Part shown: positions 8,873 through 17,205 of the stretch, one piece after another
How the letters are laid out: each line of letters opens with the position of its first letter
Position numbering within the stretch: the stretch's first letter is position 1
Assembly: GCA_022767895.1 (NCBI GenBank)
Contig: JALENH010000057.1
Coordinates: 1 to 32,756, forward strand
Source of the DNA: Eubacterium sp.
Lineage (GTDB): Bacteria; Bacillota; Clostridia; Lachnospirales; Lachnospiraceae
Reading direction: 5' to 3'
Length of the DNA: 32,756 nt
Notes under the pieces: generated by a model
What the model saw: the letters and a program-made list of their open reading frames with translations, nothing else
Databases searched by the model: none
What the model was told of the DNA's origin: nothing
Position numbers and translations under genes: made by a program

Positions 8873-8901
8873 TTGCATTTCAAAAGTCACTATGATATAA
8901 T
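8873..8901 (+). promoter_or_regulatory. Sigma-A promoter of tyrosine recombinase gene
   Basis: TTGCAT (8873-8878), 17-bp spacer, TATAAT (8896-8901). Confidence 0.65.
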
Positions 8902-8945
8902 ATCATTACAAAACAACGATTTTACAGACATTATGGGAGGTTTTT

Positions 8946-10007
8946 ATGGACAAAAAAATTACATATCACGAACAGAATAATAGAAATAATACTATTAAGT
9001 TGCGTAATGTATTACAGACGCTGCCTGGTTTTACCAGGGATTATTTTCGGGCTATTGAACCTAATACATCAGCAAAAACAAGAATCTCTTATGTGTATGA
9101 TATCAGATTGTTTTTCCATTTCCTTCAGGAAAGCAATCCTTATTTTCAAAAAAGAAAAGACATTACAGATATCCGACTTGAAGATATGGACCTTCTTCAG
9201 CCTGTAGATATTGAGGAATATTTAGAGTATTTGAAATATTATGAGGATTCAGATGGGACAATTCGTACGAATAATGAACGCGGTCTTCATAGAAAACTTG
9301 CAACGTTGCGAAGCTTTTTTAATTACTATTATAAGCGTGAACTTATTCATAATAATCCAACAGTGATTGTCGATATGCCTAAATTACATAAAAGAGAAAT
9401 TATTCGGTTGGATACGGATGAAGTAGCCAATTTGTTGGATTATGTAGAACATGGTGGTGATGAAATGACAGGGATGAAAAAAGTGTATTTTGATAAGAAT
9501 AAGACACGCAATTTAGCACTCTTCACTCTCCTGCTTGGTACAGGTATTCGTGTTTCAGAATGTGTAGGTCTGGACCTTGAGGATCTTGATTTTAAAAATA
9601 ACCGTATTAAAATTATGCGAAAAGGCGGCAAAGAAGATTTTGTCTATTTCGGAGATGAAGTTGCAGAAACTTTATATGATTATTATGCAGAAAGAAAAAC
9701 AATTACAGCAAAGGATGGACATGAACATGCTTTATTTTTATCGGTACAAAAGCGCCGTATGTGTGTACAGTCCATCGAAAATCTCGTGTCGGACTGTGCA
9801 AAGCATATCACTACGATTAAGCACATTACACCGCATAAATTAAGAAGTACGTATGGAACCAATTTATATCGCGAAACAGGCGATATTTATCTCGTTGCTG
9901 AGGTCTTAGGGCACAACGATGTAAACACCACCAGAAAGCACTATGCAGCCCTCGAAGAAGATCGTAAGCGGAGGGCTGCTTCTGCTGTTAAACTTAGAAA
10001 AGAATAA
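8946..10007 (+). CDS. Xer-type tyrosine recombinase/integrase
   Basis: 353 aa with full catalytic set: GTGIRVSECVGL (R), RKGGKEDF (K), HKLRSTYG (HxxR), LGHNDVNTTRKHYAAL (H, Y). Confidence 0.92.
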   Translation: MDKKITYHEQNNRNNTIKLRNVLQTLPGFTRDYFRAIEPNTSAKTRISYVYDIRLFFHFLQESNPYFQKRKDITDIRLEDMDLLQPVDIEEYLEYLKYYEDSDGTIRTNNERGLHRKLATLRSFFNYYYKRELIHNNPTVIVDMPKLHKREIIRLDTDEVANLLDYVEHGGDEMTGMKKVYFDKNKTRNLALFTLLLGTGIRVSECVGLDLEDLDFKNNRIKIMRKGGKEDFVYFGDEVAETLYDYYAERKTITAKDGHEHALFLSVQKRRMCVQSIENLVSDCAKHITTIKHITPHKLRSTYGTNLYRETGDIYLVAEVLGHNDVNTTRKHYAALEEDRKRRAASAVKLRKE

Positions 10008-12200
10008 TTATCTGCCAGTTTTGTAAGTCTGAAACATGGATACAATACTGGTATAGATGGATTGTGCAGCCGTTTTCTGGAAAGATGGATCAGTTAATTT
10101 GGCATAGTCTGTACTTCCGGAGATAAAGCCAAGCTCGATTAGTATTGCTGGTACTGTATTATGTTTCAACACATAATATGCAGCTGTTTTGGTCCCGCGA
10201 TTGGCTGTGTGCAGATCTTTTAGTAGTTGCGTTCGGAACAAATTTGCCATTTTTTGACTGGATATTCCTCCAAAGCCAGAACCGTTATTTGATACAGAAT
10301 AATAAACTTCTGTACCATTTGCTGAACTTTTTGTTGCCGAGTTCATATGAAGGCTTATGAAGGCATCTGCGCCTACCGTTTTGGCAAAAGCAGCACGATT
10401 GGCAAGGGTGATATATGAATCATTGGTCCTTGTCCAATAGACTTTTATATCAGGAGCGTTTCCTGAAAAATAATTTTTCATTAAAGTGTATAGAATTTTA
10501 TGGTTCAAATCTTTCTCGTTTGTTCCTTTGTTTTGCGCACCCGGATCATATCCTCCATGTCCGGCATCTAATACAACGATGTTTTTGTATATCTTTCTTG
10601 GTGTTGCAATTTTTACTTCCAGGTTTTTTCCGTTTTCATAAATCTTATATCCCATCAAAGATGAGGTAGTGACAGTAATTACTGTATTGTTCCCGCTTTT
10701 TGTTGTTGTTATATTTTTTACAGAACTATTGTTTATAACAATCGGATTATTCTGATAAAAAGCAACATGATTACCACTTATTATGATTTGAAACTTTTTG
10801 CTTTGATATAAATCCTGATTTGTTACGTTAGCAATGGTTATACCTTCCGGTTTTGGAATAGACAGAGAATAGCCAGTTACACTACCGTCAGAAGAACCAT
10901 AGGTGTATAGAATATTAATCTCAAACATCTTATTTTGAATAATATAAGAATAATCTGCCACATTCTCACAAGTAAAGCTTATGGTGACTGTAGAGTCTTT
11001 TTCTATGACTTCCATTTTCTGAATAATTTCTCCAAAATTCTGAAATAGATTTTTGTCCAAATTATATTGTGATTTTGGAATGTTAACAGTAATAATATTA
11101 TTGCTACGGTTTACTGTTGCTGTTTTTAATATATCTGCATTTGACCCTGTAAGTTGGAAAGAGATAGAACCAGTTCCCCCTTGCTCCTGGTAATAGGATC
11201 GAAAATGGTGCAAATAATTATTGGATGTGGATTGAGAAGCATTCAAACTCTTCTCCCAGTTAAAAAATTCTTTGCTCTGAATCTGATAATAGGAGTTTGC
11301 CTTGTTCCAGGACCGGGTATAATTTAACTGACTAAGTACAGTGGAAGCCGGAATGCATACGACATCCTTTTTCGTTTTATTGTTCCGAATAATCTTAACT
11401 GGTGCTGATAACGTTACGTCTTTGCCATTAAGCTTTGCATTGACTGTTTGTGTGAAGGCAAGGAAAGAATATCCTAAATCCTCATTAATAATTTGCAATT
11501 CTCCTTTGGCAGGCTGATATGTATAGTCTAATCCCATAATTGTTTTTAAAACTTCTTCTGCAGGAAGATACATTTTCCCGGAAAGCTTGATAACCGGCAG
11601 GCTATGCAGTGTATACAATTTATGGTTGTAATATACCTTACCTTGAACACCTGTGTAGTATGTGGTTTTTCCGTCATAAAATAAAGACAACGGTGCTCCC
11701 AGATAAATCGAAGAACCCGATTTTTTGTATGACAAATTTAACGCTTTGGCAACATAGTTAAGAGGAACCAGAATTCGGGTCTTCTTTTTTGCAATGTAGC
11801 GCACAGACAAAGGTGCAACGGGCAATTTCACCTTGCGACCATTGCAGTATGCTGTTTTTTTACCAACTGTCATTTTTAAGGTGACACCGTTGGTGGTTAT
11901 TGTAATTTTCTTTTGTTTTTTGGAATATTTACATTTTGCCTTGACACCCTTTTTAAAAATATCATCATAGGGAACCATATATTTCTTCTTAATCAGTATC
12001 GCTTTATATGATTTTTTTGATACTGTTTTATTATTGTATTTTACCGTCATTTTCTTTGACTTATTTCGGTATGTCTTGCCATTGTAGCGAATCTTAACAC
12101 TAGATGATGCAGCATCCACATTTGTATGGCAAAGAGAAAGTCCTAAAGCAAAAAAGAACATAACGAAAATGTGAGGCAATAAACTCTTAAATGTACGCAT
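10008..12200 (-). CDS. N-acetylmuramoyl-L-alanine amidase (Amidase_3) with copper-amine-oxidase-N-type repeats
   Basis: Signal peptide MRTFKSLLPHIFVMFFFALGLSLCHTNVDAA; VPLNYVAKALNLSY and LPAEEVLKTIMGLDY repeats; VVLDAGHGGYDPGA…NEKDLN…TRTNDSYITLANRAAFAK…SLHMNS…ILIELGFIS. RBS GGAGAT supports start at 12200; ORF track start is 12230. Confidence 0.92.
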   Translation of the reverse strand: MRTFKSLLPHIFVMFFFALGLSLCHTNVDAASSSVKIRYNGKTYRNKSKKMTVKYNNKTVSKKSYKAILIKKKYMVPYDDIFKKGVKAKCKYSKKQKKITITTNGVTLKMTVGKKTAYCNGRKVKLPVAPLSVRYIAKKKTRILVPLNYVAKALNLSYKKSGSSIYLGAPLSLFYDGKTTYYTGVQGKVYYNHKLYTLHSLPVIKLSGKMYLPAEEVLKTIMGLDYTYQPAKGELQIINEDLGYSFLAFTQTVNAKLNGKDVTLSAPVKIIRNNKTKKDVVCIPASTVLSQLNYTRSWNKANSYYQIQSKEFFNWEKSLNASQSTSNNYLHHFRSYYQEQGGTGSISFQLTGSNADILKTATVNRSNNIITVNIPKSQYNLDKNLFQNFGEIIQKMEVIEKDSTVTISFTCENVADYSYIIQNKMFEINILYTYGSSDGSVTGYSLSIPKPEGITIANVTNQDLYQSKKFQIIISGNHVAFYQNNPIVINNSSVKNITTTKSGNNTVITVTTSSLMGYKIYENGKNLEVKIATPRKIYKNIVVLDAGHGGYDPGAQNKGTNEKDLNHKILYTLMKNYFSGNAPDIKVYWTRTNDSYITLANRAAFAKTVGADAFISLHMNSATKSSANGTEVYYSVSNNGSGFGGISSQKMANLFRTQLLKDLHTANRGTKTAAYYVLKHNTVPAILIELGFISGSTDYAKLTDPSFQKTAAQSIYTSIVSMFQTYKTGR

Positions 12201-12283
12201 AATAACAAACTCATCTCCTATATTATTCATAATAACGAAAGTATAATAAAATGAAATGACAGAAAATTGTCATATACAAGTAA

Positions 12284-12312
12284 AGTATACAGGATTCGAG
12301 CTTGTTTTGCAA
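12284..12312 (-). promoter_or_regulatory. Putative sigma-A promoter of the amidase gene
   Basis: On the - strand: TTGCAA (12312-12307), 17-bp spacer, TATACT (12289-12284). Confidence 0.5.
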
Positions 12313-12315
12313 ATT

Positions 12316-12627
12316 TTACCGATATTGCGGGAGTAAAAGATAACTTCCTGCCTGAATATATTCTGAGGAAAGATTATTTAATGAAATAATAGCTTCCTGA
12401 TAATCTTCCAGGGAAAAATGGGAATACTCCCTTGCATAGGATGATGCAACAGAAGAAAGAGTATCTCCATCTTTAACAAGAACAGTGTCGTAACTTTTCA
12501 TCTCGTTCATAGTACCAGCTTCTGCGGAAACTTTTCCTCCCAGTATAAGGAAAAAAAATAGAAGTAATAAAAAAGTTGCCGCTATGACCAAATAAATTAA
12601 ATGATTATTCATTCTTGTTTTCTTCAT
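12316..12627 (-). CDS. YneA-like LysM-domain membrane protein (putative SOS division inhibitor)
   Basis: 103 aa; single N-terminal TM then LysM-like VKDGDTLSSVASSYAREYSHFSLEDYQEAIISLNNLSSEYIQAGSYLLLPQ; LexA-box promoter upstream. Confidence 0.75.
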   Translation of the reverse strand: MKKTRMNNHLIYLVIAATFLLLLFFFLILGGKVSAEAGTMNEMKSYDTVLVKDGDTLSSVASSYAREYSHFSLEDYQEAIISLNNLSSEYIQAGSYLLLPQYR

Positions 12628-12660
12628 AATAATTCACTCCTTATAATCGAACACACAATC

Positions 12661-12708
12661 CGAACACTTGTTTGACTACAGTATACAGCACGAACAAATG
12701 TTTGTCAA
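12661..12708 (-). promoter_or_regulatory. LexA-regulated promoter: consensus sigma-A promoter with two SOS boxes
   Basis: TTGACA (12708-12703) N17 TATACT (12685-12680) on - strand; SOS-type dyads CGAACACTTGTTTG (12661-12674) and CGAACAAATGTTTG (12691-12704). Confidence 0.85.
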
Positions 12709-12716
12709 TAGTTTAT

Positions 12717-12748
12717 TAAAAAAAGAGAGCAGAAAAATGCTCTCTTTT
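12717..12748 (-). terminator. Rho-independent terminator of rpoZ operon
   Basis: AAAAGAGAGCA (12721-12731) / TGCTCTCTTTT (12738-12748), followed on - strand by a T-run. Confidence 0.8.
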
Positions 12749-12774
12749 AAAATATTCATATTTTCTATAGAAAT

Positions 12775-13020
12775 TTACTCTTCTGTTTTATCTTCTGCAT
12801 CAATCTTTATTGCCCCTGAAGACAATTCGTCAATTGCAACAGACAATGCTTTTGGACAATCCGTATTCTCCGAAAGCGGTTCGGACCCTGCAATAATTTG
12901 TCGAGCTCTCTTGGCGGTTGCCAGAACAATGGAGTACCGGCTGTTGACAACAGGTTGTTCTCCCTGTTCAACCTCGCTGTTGGCAATGTTCATAAGATCT
13001 GTATAAGATGGGTGTAACAT
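12775..13020 (-). CDS. rpoZ: DNA-directed RNA polymerase subunit omega
   Basis: MLHPSYTDLMNIANSEVEQGEQPVVNSRYSIVLATAKRARQIIAG…KALSVAIDELSSGAIKI; AAGGAG RBS supports start at 13020. Confidence 0.9.
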   Translation of the reverse strand: MLHPSYTDLMNIANSEVEQGEQPVVNSRYSIVLATAKRARQIIAGSEPLSENTDCPKALSVAIDELSSGAIKIDAEDKTEE

Positions 13021-13068
13021 AATGAATTCTCCTTTCAATGTTTATATATATTAATGATATATTGCACA

Positions 13069-13701
13069 TCATGGTGTACCAAATTGATTAAGAGGCCATA
13101 TGCGTAGAAATACCTTACCGGCAATATTTTCACGCTTAACCGGACCGGGGGCATCCGGATCTGCACCATTTGGATCAGAACGGCTGTCAAGACTGACAGA
13201 ACGATGGTCTCCAAGAACATAATACTCATCATCCTTTAATGTGTAAGGATGTTCTGCTGTTCCAATCTCGGTCTGGTTGTCATCCATAGCATCTTTTGCA
13301 TAAGGGTCATCAATCTTCTTGCCATTTACATATATAGAATTGTTCTGGATGTAAATCTTCTCTCCGGGAAGCCCGTAAATTCGTTTTACATAATATTCTT
13401 CTACGTCACGGCCTTTTGGATAAAAAACAATGATATCATAACGTTCCGGATCATGAAAACGGTAGATAAATTTATTCACCAAAAGACTGTCTCCGTTCTG
13501 GAGCGTATCTTGCATGGAATCTCCGTCCACAACGGTACGTTGCAAAATATAGGTCGGTACAACAAAAATGCAAAAAACAATAATGAAAATATATAGAAGG
13601 ACTTCAAAAATGATTCCTTTTACACTTCGATTCTTTTTTGCAGCTTTTCGATTTTCCTGTAAATCATCAATAATTGGATCCTGATTTTGATTTGTGTCCA
13701 T
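13069..13701 (-). CDS. lepB: Signal peptidase I
   Basis: TM LLYIFIIVFCIFVVPTYIL, Ser motif VVDGDSMQDTL, Lys motif YYVKRIYGLPGEKI, YVLGDHRSVSLDSR. Likely start 13701 (MDTNQNQD); the longer ORF start overlaps gmk. Confidence 0.93.
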   Translation of the reverse strand: MDTNQNQDPIIDDLQENRKAAKKNRSVKGIIFEVLLYIFIIVFCIFVVPTYILQRTVVDGDSMQDTLQNGDSLLVNKFIYRFHDPERYDIIVFYPKGRDVEEYYVKRIYGLPGEKIYIQNNSIYVNGKKIDDPYAKDAMDDNQTEIGTAEHPYTLKDDEYYVLGDHRSVSLDSRSDPNGADPDAPGPVKRENIAGKVFLRIWPLNQFGTP

Positions 13702-13705
13702 TCTT

Positions 13706-14335
13706 CTACTCTCCCTCTGCATGCCTGCCCAGTTCCCGATCCATATCGGCAATCAGGTCCATGCTGTTTGATACTCGGTAATGTTCATCGGTTATAATGT
13801 TGTTGACTCGGTTTACAGCCTCTGTCAGTTCATCATTGACGACAATATAATCATAGGATTTCATATAGGCAACTTCTTCTCCTGCCCGGTTCAGACGTCG
13901 CTCAATCTCTTCTGCACTTTCTGTCCCTCTGCCCTGCAGACGGGATTTCAATTCATCATATGAAGGGGGTGTGATAAAAATCAGTACCGCTTCCGGAAAT
14001 TGCTCTTTGACAAGCATACCACCCTGCATTTCGATTTCCAAAAGAACATCTTTTCCTTCTGCCAACTGCTGCTCTACTGCTTTTTTGGGGGTGCCATAAT
14101 AATTGCCGACATATTCTGCCCATTCAATCAGCTCTCCCTCTGCAATCATATGTTCAAATTCTTCCTTTGTATGAAAAAAATATTCACGTCCATTCACTTC
14201 TCCCTCTCGCGGCTTCCTTGTAGTGGCCGAAACAGAGAGAAAATATGGATATTGTCTTATGAGTTCTTTCATAATTGTGCCCTTACCTGCCCCGGAAAAT
14301 CCAGAGATGACAGCTAAAACACCCTTTTTTGGCAT
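13706..14335 (-). CDS. gmk: Guanylate kinase
   Basis: LAVISGFSGAGKGTIMKEL, SVSATTRKPREGEVNGREYFF, YYGTPKKAVEQQL, LEIEMQGG. Confidence 0.96.
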   Translation of the reverse strand: MPKKGVLAVISGFSGAGKGTIMKELIRQYPYFLSVSATTRKPREGEVNGREYFFHTKEEFEHMIAEGELIEWAEYVGNYYGTPKKAVEQQLAEGKDVLLEIEMQGGMLVKEQFPEAVLIFITPPSYDELKSRLQGRGTESAEEIERRLNRAGEEVAYMKSYDYIVVNDELTEAVNRVNNIITDEHYRVSNSMDLIADMDRELGRHAEGE

Positions 14336-14353
14336 AGAAAAATCTCCCTTCTG

Positions 14354-14590
14354 CTATTCATTATTCAACCGGGCGGCAATAGTCTCCGGTAATAAAGAAG
14401 ATAAGACCAAAGTCTGATTATCCATAACCAGAACAGCCTTTGTTTTACGGCCACATGTGGCATCAATGGCAGTTCCGGCATCTTTTGCCTGCTGAATCAG
14501 TCTCTTAATCGGAGCTGCGTCGGGACTGACGATGCTGTATACTTTATCACTGTTTACTACATTTCCATAACCAATATTAATAAACTGCAT
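14354..14590 (-). CDS. remA: RemA/DUF370 family regulator
   Basis: MQFINIGYGNVVNSDKVYSIVSPDAAPIKRLIQQAKDAGTAIDATCGRKTKAVLVMDNQTLVLSSL. Confidence 0.93.
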   Translation of the reverse strand: MQFINIGYGNVVNSDKVYSIVSPDAAPIKRLIQQAKDAGTAIDATCGRKTKAVLVMDNQTLVLSSLLPETIAARLNNE

Positions 14591-14621
14591 AAAAACCTCC
14601 CTGCTTTACTGTATCATAGAT

Positions 14622-15500
14622 TTATTCGATATTCTGAATTTGTTCCCGGATTTTTTCAATCTCGGTCTTAAGCTCTATGCCATAATTAGAAATATCAATG
14701 TCATTTGCTTTGGATAAAGTTGTATTGGCCTCCCGGTTCATTTCATGAATGAGAAAATCCAGTTTTCGTCCAATCCGCTCTCCCTCAGATAAGGTTTCCT
14801 TCATATGTAAAATGTGAGTGCGTAGGCGTACCATCTCTTCATCCACGCATACCTTATCGCTGTAAATCACAAGTTCTGTTGCTAAAACATTTTCATCCAG
14901 TTTGGTATCTCCTAACAACTGCTGTACCTTCTCTGTCAGTTTCTGACGGTACTCTTCCACCATTTGTGGAGAACGTTTCACAATTTCATCCACAAGTGAA
15001 GAAATGTAATCCAGCTTGCCCAAAATGTCCTGACACAGTTTTTCGCCCTCCAGACAGCGGCTTTCGGTAAATTTATTCCCGGCTGCTTGCATTGCTTCTG
15101 TTATTAATCCAAGTAGCATTTCCTCGTCCATATCCTCTTCTTCCATGGTAAAAACTTCTGGAAAGCGGGACAAATGATAGGCGTCTGTGTGTTCCTCAAC
15201 ATCAAAATCAGTTGCAATCTGACGGATTCCCATCAGATAAGCAGATGCAACGTCCGGATTATAACGGATGGCTCCACTGCTTCCTTCCAGATTCTCAAAA
15301 TTGACAAAGACATCCACTTTACCTCGTCCGGCAAATTCTTTGATTTGATTGCGAATGACTGTCTCAAAATAATTCAGCTTACGTGGCAAACGCACAGACA
15401 CATCGAGGTAACGATGATTGACAGATTTCATTTCAATGGTAATCTTGTATTTTTCATTGGCTGCTTCTCCACGGCCAAAACCAGTCATACTCTGTATCAT
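14622..15500 (-). CDS. yicC: YicC/YloC family endoribonuclease
   Basis: MIQSMTGFGRGEAANEKYKITIEMKSVNHRYLDVSVRLPRKL…; GGAGGC RBS supports start 15500. The ORF extension to 15656 runs through a tandem repeat. Confidence 0.95.
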   Translation of the reverse strand: MIQSMTGFGRGEAANEKYKITIEMKSVNHRYLDVSVRLPRKLNYFETVIRNQIKEFAGRGKVDVFVNFENLEGSSGAIRYNPDVASAYLMGIRQIATDFDVEEHTDAYHLSRFPEVFTMEEEDMDEEMLLGLITEAMQAAGNKFTESRCLEGEKLCQDILGKLDYISSLVDEIVKRSPQMVEEYRQKLTEKVQQLLGDTKLDENVLATELVIYSDKVCVDEEMVRLRTHILHMKETLSEGERIGRKLDFLIHEMNREANTTLSKANDIDISNYGIELKTEIEKIREQIQNIE

Positions 15501-15565
15501 AGTTTGCCTCCTACGTATATTTATCCAATCTTTATTATTATAGTGCATGGAATAAGATAAGTCAA

Positions 15566-15607
15566 GAAAATATAGGCTATTTAAAAGAAAATATAGGCTA
15601 TTTAAAA
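15566..15607. repeat. Perfect 21-bp tandem duplication
   Basis: GAAAATATAGGCTATTTAAAA at 15566-15586 and again at 15587-15607. Confidence 0.95.
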
Positions 15608-15645
15608 GAAAGAACAGGCATAAAGAATCCATCCATGCCTGTCCT
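15608..15645 (-). terminator. Rho-independent terminator of pdxST
   Basis: ACAGGCAT (15614-15621) / ATGCCTGT (15635-15642), then TCTTTCTTTT on - strand. Confidence 0.75.
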
Positions 15646-15656
15646 CCTATCTTCAA

Positions 15657-16220
15657 CTATTTGCAAAGTGAAAGAAAATATTCATGTACGGCAGTATTGT
15701 CAGTCACTTCAGGGTGAAAGGAAATTCCAATCTGGTTGCCATAGCGCACGCCAACAATATTTCCTTCTACCTCGGCAAGCACCTCCACGTCCTCTCCGAC
15801 GCTCTCAATATAGGGGGCACGAATAAAAGTCATAGGAATCTTCCCCACGCCTTTCATCTCTTGTTCGGCGTAAAAGCTGCCAAGCTGTCTCCCATAAGCA
15901 TTGCGGCGTACCGTCACCGGAAGGGTACCAAAATAGACATGTTCATCGTTGGAAAGCTGATTAGCCAGAAGAATCAGACCGGCACAGGTACCAAGTACCG
16001 GCAACCCCTGTTTTATCTTCTGCTGCAAAGGCTCAAACAAATCCAGCTCACGAAGCAGTTTTCCCTGTACGGTGCTCTCTCCGCCGGGAAGAACAAGGCC
16101 GTCAAAATCCTGCTCCAAATCTTTTTTCTGCCGTATTTCAAAGCACTCAGCTCCCAGGGAGCTAAGCATCTTTTCGTGCTCAATAAAAGCTCCCTGTACG
16201 GCCAGCACTGCAATCTTCAT
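15657..16220 (-). CDS. pdxT: Pyridoxal 5'-phosphate synthase glutaminase subunit
   Basis: MKIAVLAVQGAFIEHEKML, LVLPGGESTVQGKLL, VLGTCAGLILLA, GISFHPEVTDN. Confidence 0.97.
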   Translation of the reverse strand: MKIAVLAVQGAFIEHEKMLSSLGAECFEIRQKKDLEQDFDGLVLPGGESTVQGKLLRELDLFEPLQQKIKQGLPVLGTCAGLILLANQLSNDEHVYFGTLPVTVRRNAYGRQLGSFYAEQEMKGVGKIPMTFIRAPYIESVGEDVEVLAEVEGNIVGVRYGNQIGISFHPEVTDNTAVHEYFLSLCK

Positions 16221-16221
16221 A

Positions 16222-17097
16222 TCAGATTCCCCTTTCTGCCATCAACAGTTCGATCTCCTGTTCGTTGATGCCTACCATGGCTTCTCCGAGGTCTTCTGAA
16301 AGTTCAGCGAGAAGTTTGGAGTCCTGATAATTCGTCACTGCTTTTACAATGGCAGCGGCACGTTTCTTCGGATCACCGGATTTGAAAATACCGGAGCCGA
16401 CAAAGACGCCCTCTGCTCCTAACTGCATCATCAGTGCGGCATCCGCCGGTGTAGCAACACCGCCTGCTGCAAAGTTGACAACAGGAATTCTGCCGTTCTC
16501 ATGAACATATTTTACAAGATCATAAGGAACCTGAAGTTCCTTGGCTGCCTGGAATAACTCATCTTCTCGCATAGAGGTCAGACGGGCAATTTCCTGATTC
16601 ATTTTTCTCATGTGGCGGACTGCCTGTACCACATCACCGGTACCCGGCTCACCTTTTGTACGAATCATGGAAGCACCTTCGTTGATGCGGCGAAGTGCTT
16701 CTCCCAAATCTTTGGCTCCGCACACAAATGGTACTTTAAACTGTGTTTTATCAATATGATAAATATCATCGGCTGGTGAGAGAACCTCACTCTCATCGAT
16801 GTAATCAATTTCTATAGCTTCGAGAATCTGTGCCTCTGCGAAATGTCCAATACGGCATTTTGCCATGACAGGGATAGAGACCGCTTCCTGAATGCCTTTA
16901 ATCATCTTCGGGTCGCTCATGCGGGAAACACCGCCTGCCGCCCGGATATCAGCCGGAATACGTTCCAGTGCCATAACGGCGCATGCACCTGCTTCCTCTG
17001 CAATTTTTGCCTGTTCCGGTGTGGTGACATCCATGATGACACCGCCTTTTAACATCTGTGCCAGTTCTTTGTTCAGTTCATAACGGTTATTACTCAT
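16222..17097 (-). CDS. pdxS: Pyridoxal 5'-phosphate synthase lyase subunit
   Basis: [69 protein letters not shown]; start 17097 with AAGGGG RBS. Confidence 0.97.
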   Translation of the reverse strand: MSNNRYELNKELAQMLKGGVIMDVTTPEQAKIAEEAGACAVMALERIPADIRAAGGVSRMSDPKMIKGIQEAVSIPVMAKCRIGHFAEAQILEAIEIDYIDESEVLSPADDIYHIDKTQFKVPFVCGAKDLGEALRRINEGASMIRTKGEPGTGDVVQAVRHMRKMNQEIARLTSMREDELFQAAKELQVPYDLVKYVHENGRIPVVNFAAGGVATPADAALMMQLGAEGVFVGSGIFKSGDPKKRAAAIVKAVTNYQDSKLLAELSEDLGEAMVGINEQEIELLMAERGI

Positions 17098-17149
17098 CTT
17101 AATTTCCCCTTTTCTGCATCCTGTGTGATGCTGTTTTTTAACACTATAA

Positions 17150-17203
17150 AGGAAAACTGGCATAGTATAAATATCCAGTTTTGGATTTTTATACCATGCC
17201 AGA
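17150..17203 (-). terminator. Long-stem terminator-like hairpin between rhodanese-TtcA gene and pdxS
   Basis: CTGGCATAGTATAAATATCCA-GTTT-TGGATTTTTATACCATGCCAG (17157-17202): 21-nt arms with two mismatches, followed on - strand by TTTTCCTTT. Confidence 0.7.
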
Positions 17204-17205
17204 TT

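Noticed and set aside
8946-10007. Xer-type recombinase as evidence for an integrated mobile element
   Set aside because: No flanking att-like repeats, phage or conjugation genes; neighbours are housekeeping, so a chromosomal resident recombinase is more likely.
12668-13006. 112-aa plus-strand ORF
   Set aside because: Crosses the LexA-box promoter and the rpoZ terminator, antisense to rpoZ; not credible.
15174-15560. 128-aa plus-strand ORF
   Set aside because: Antisense to yicC; shadow ORF.
15684-16268. 194-aa plus-strand ORF
   Set aside because: Antisense to pdxT, whose motifs are unambiguous.
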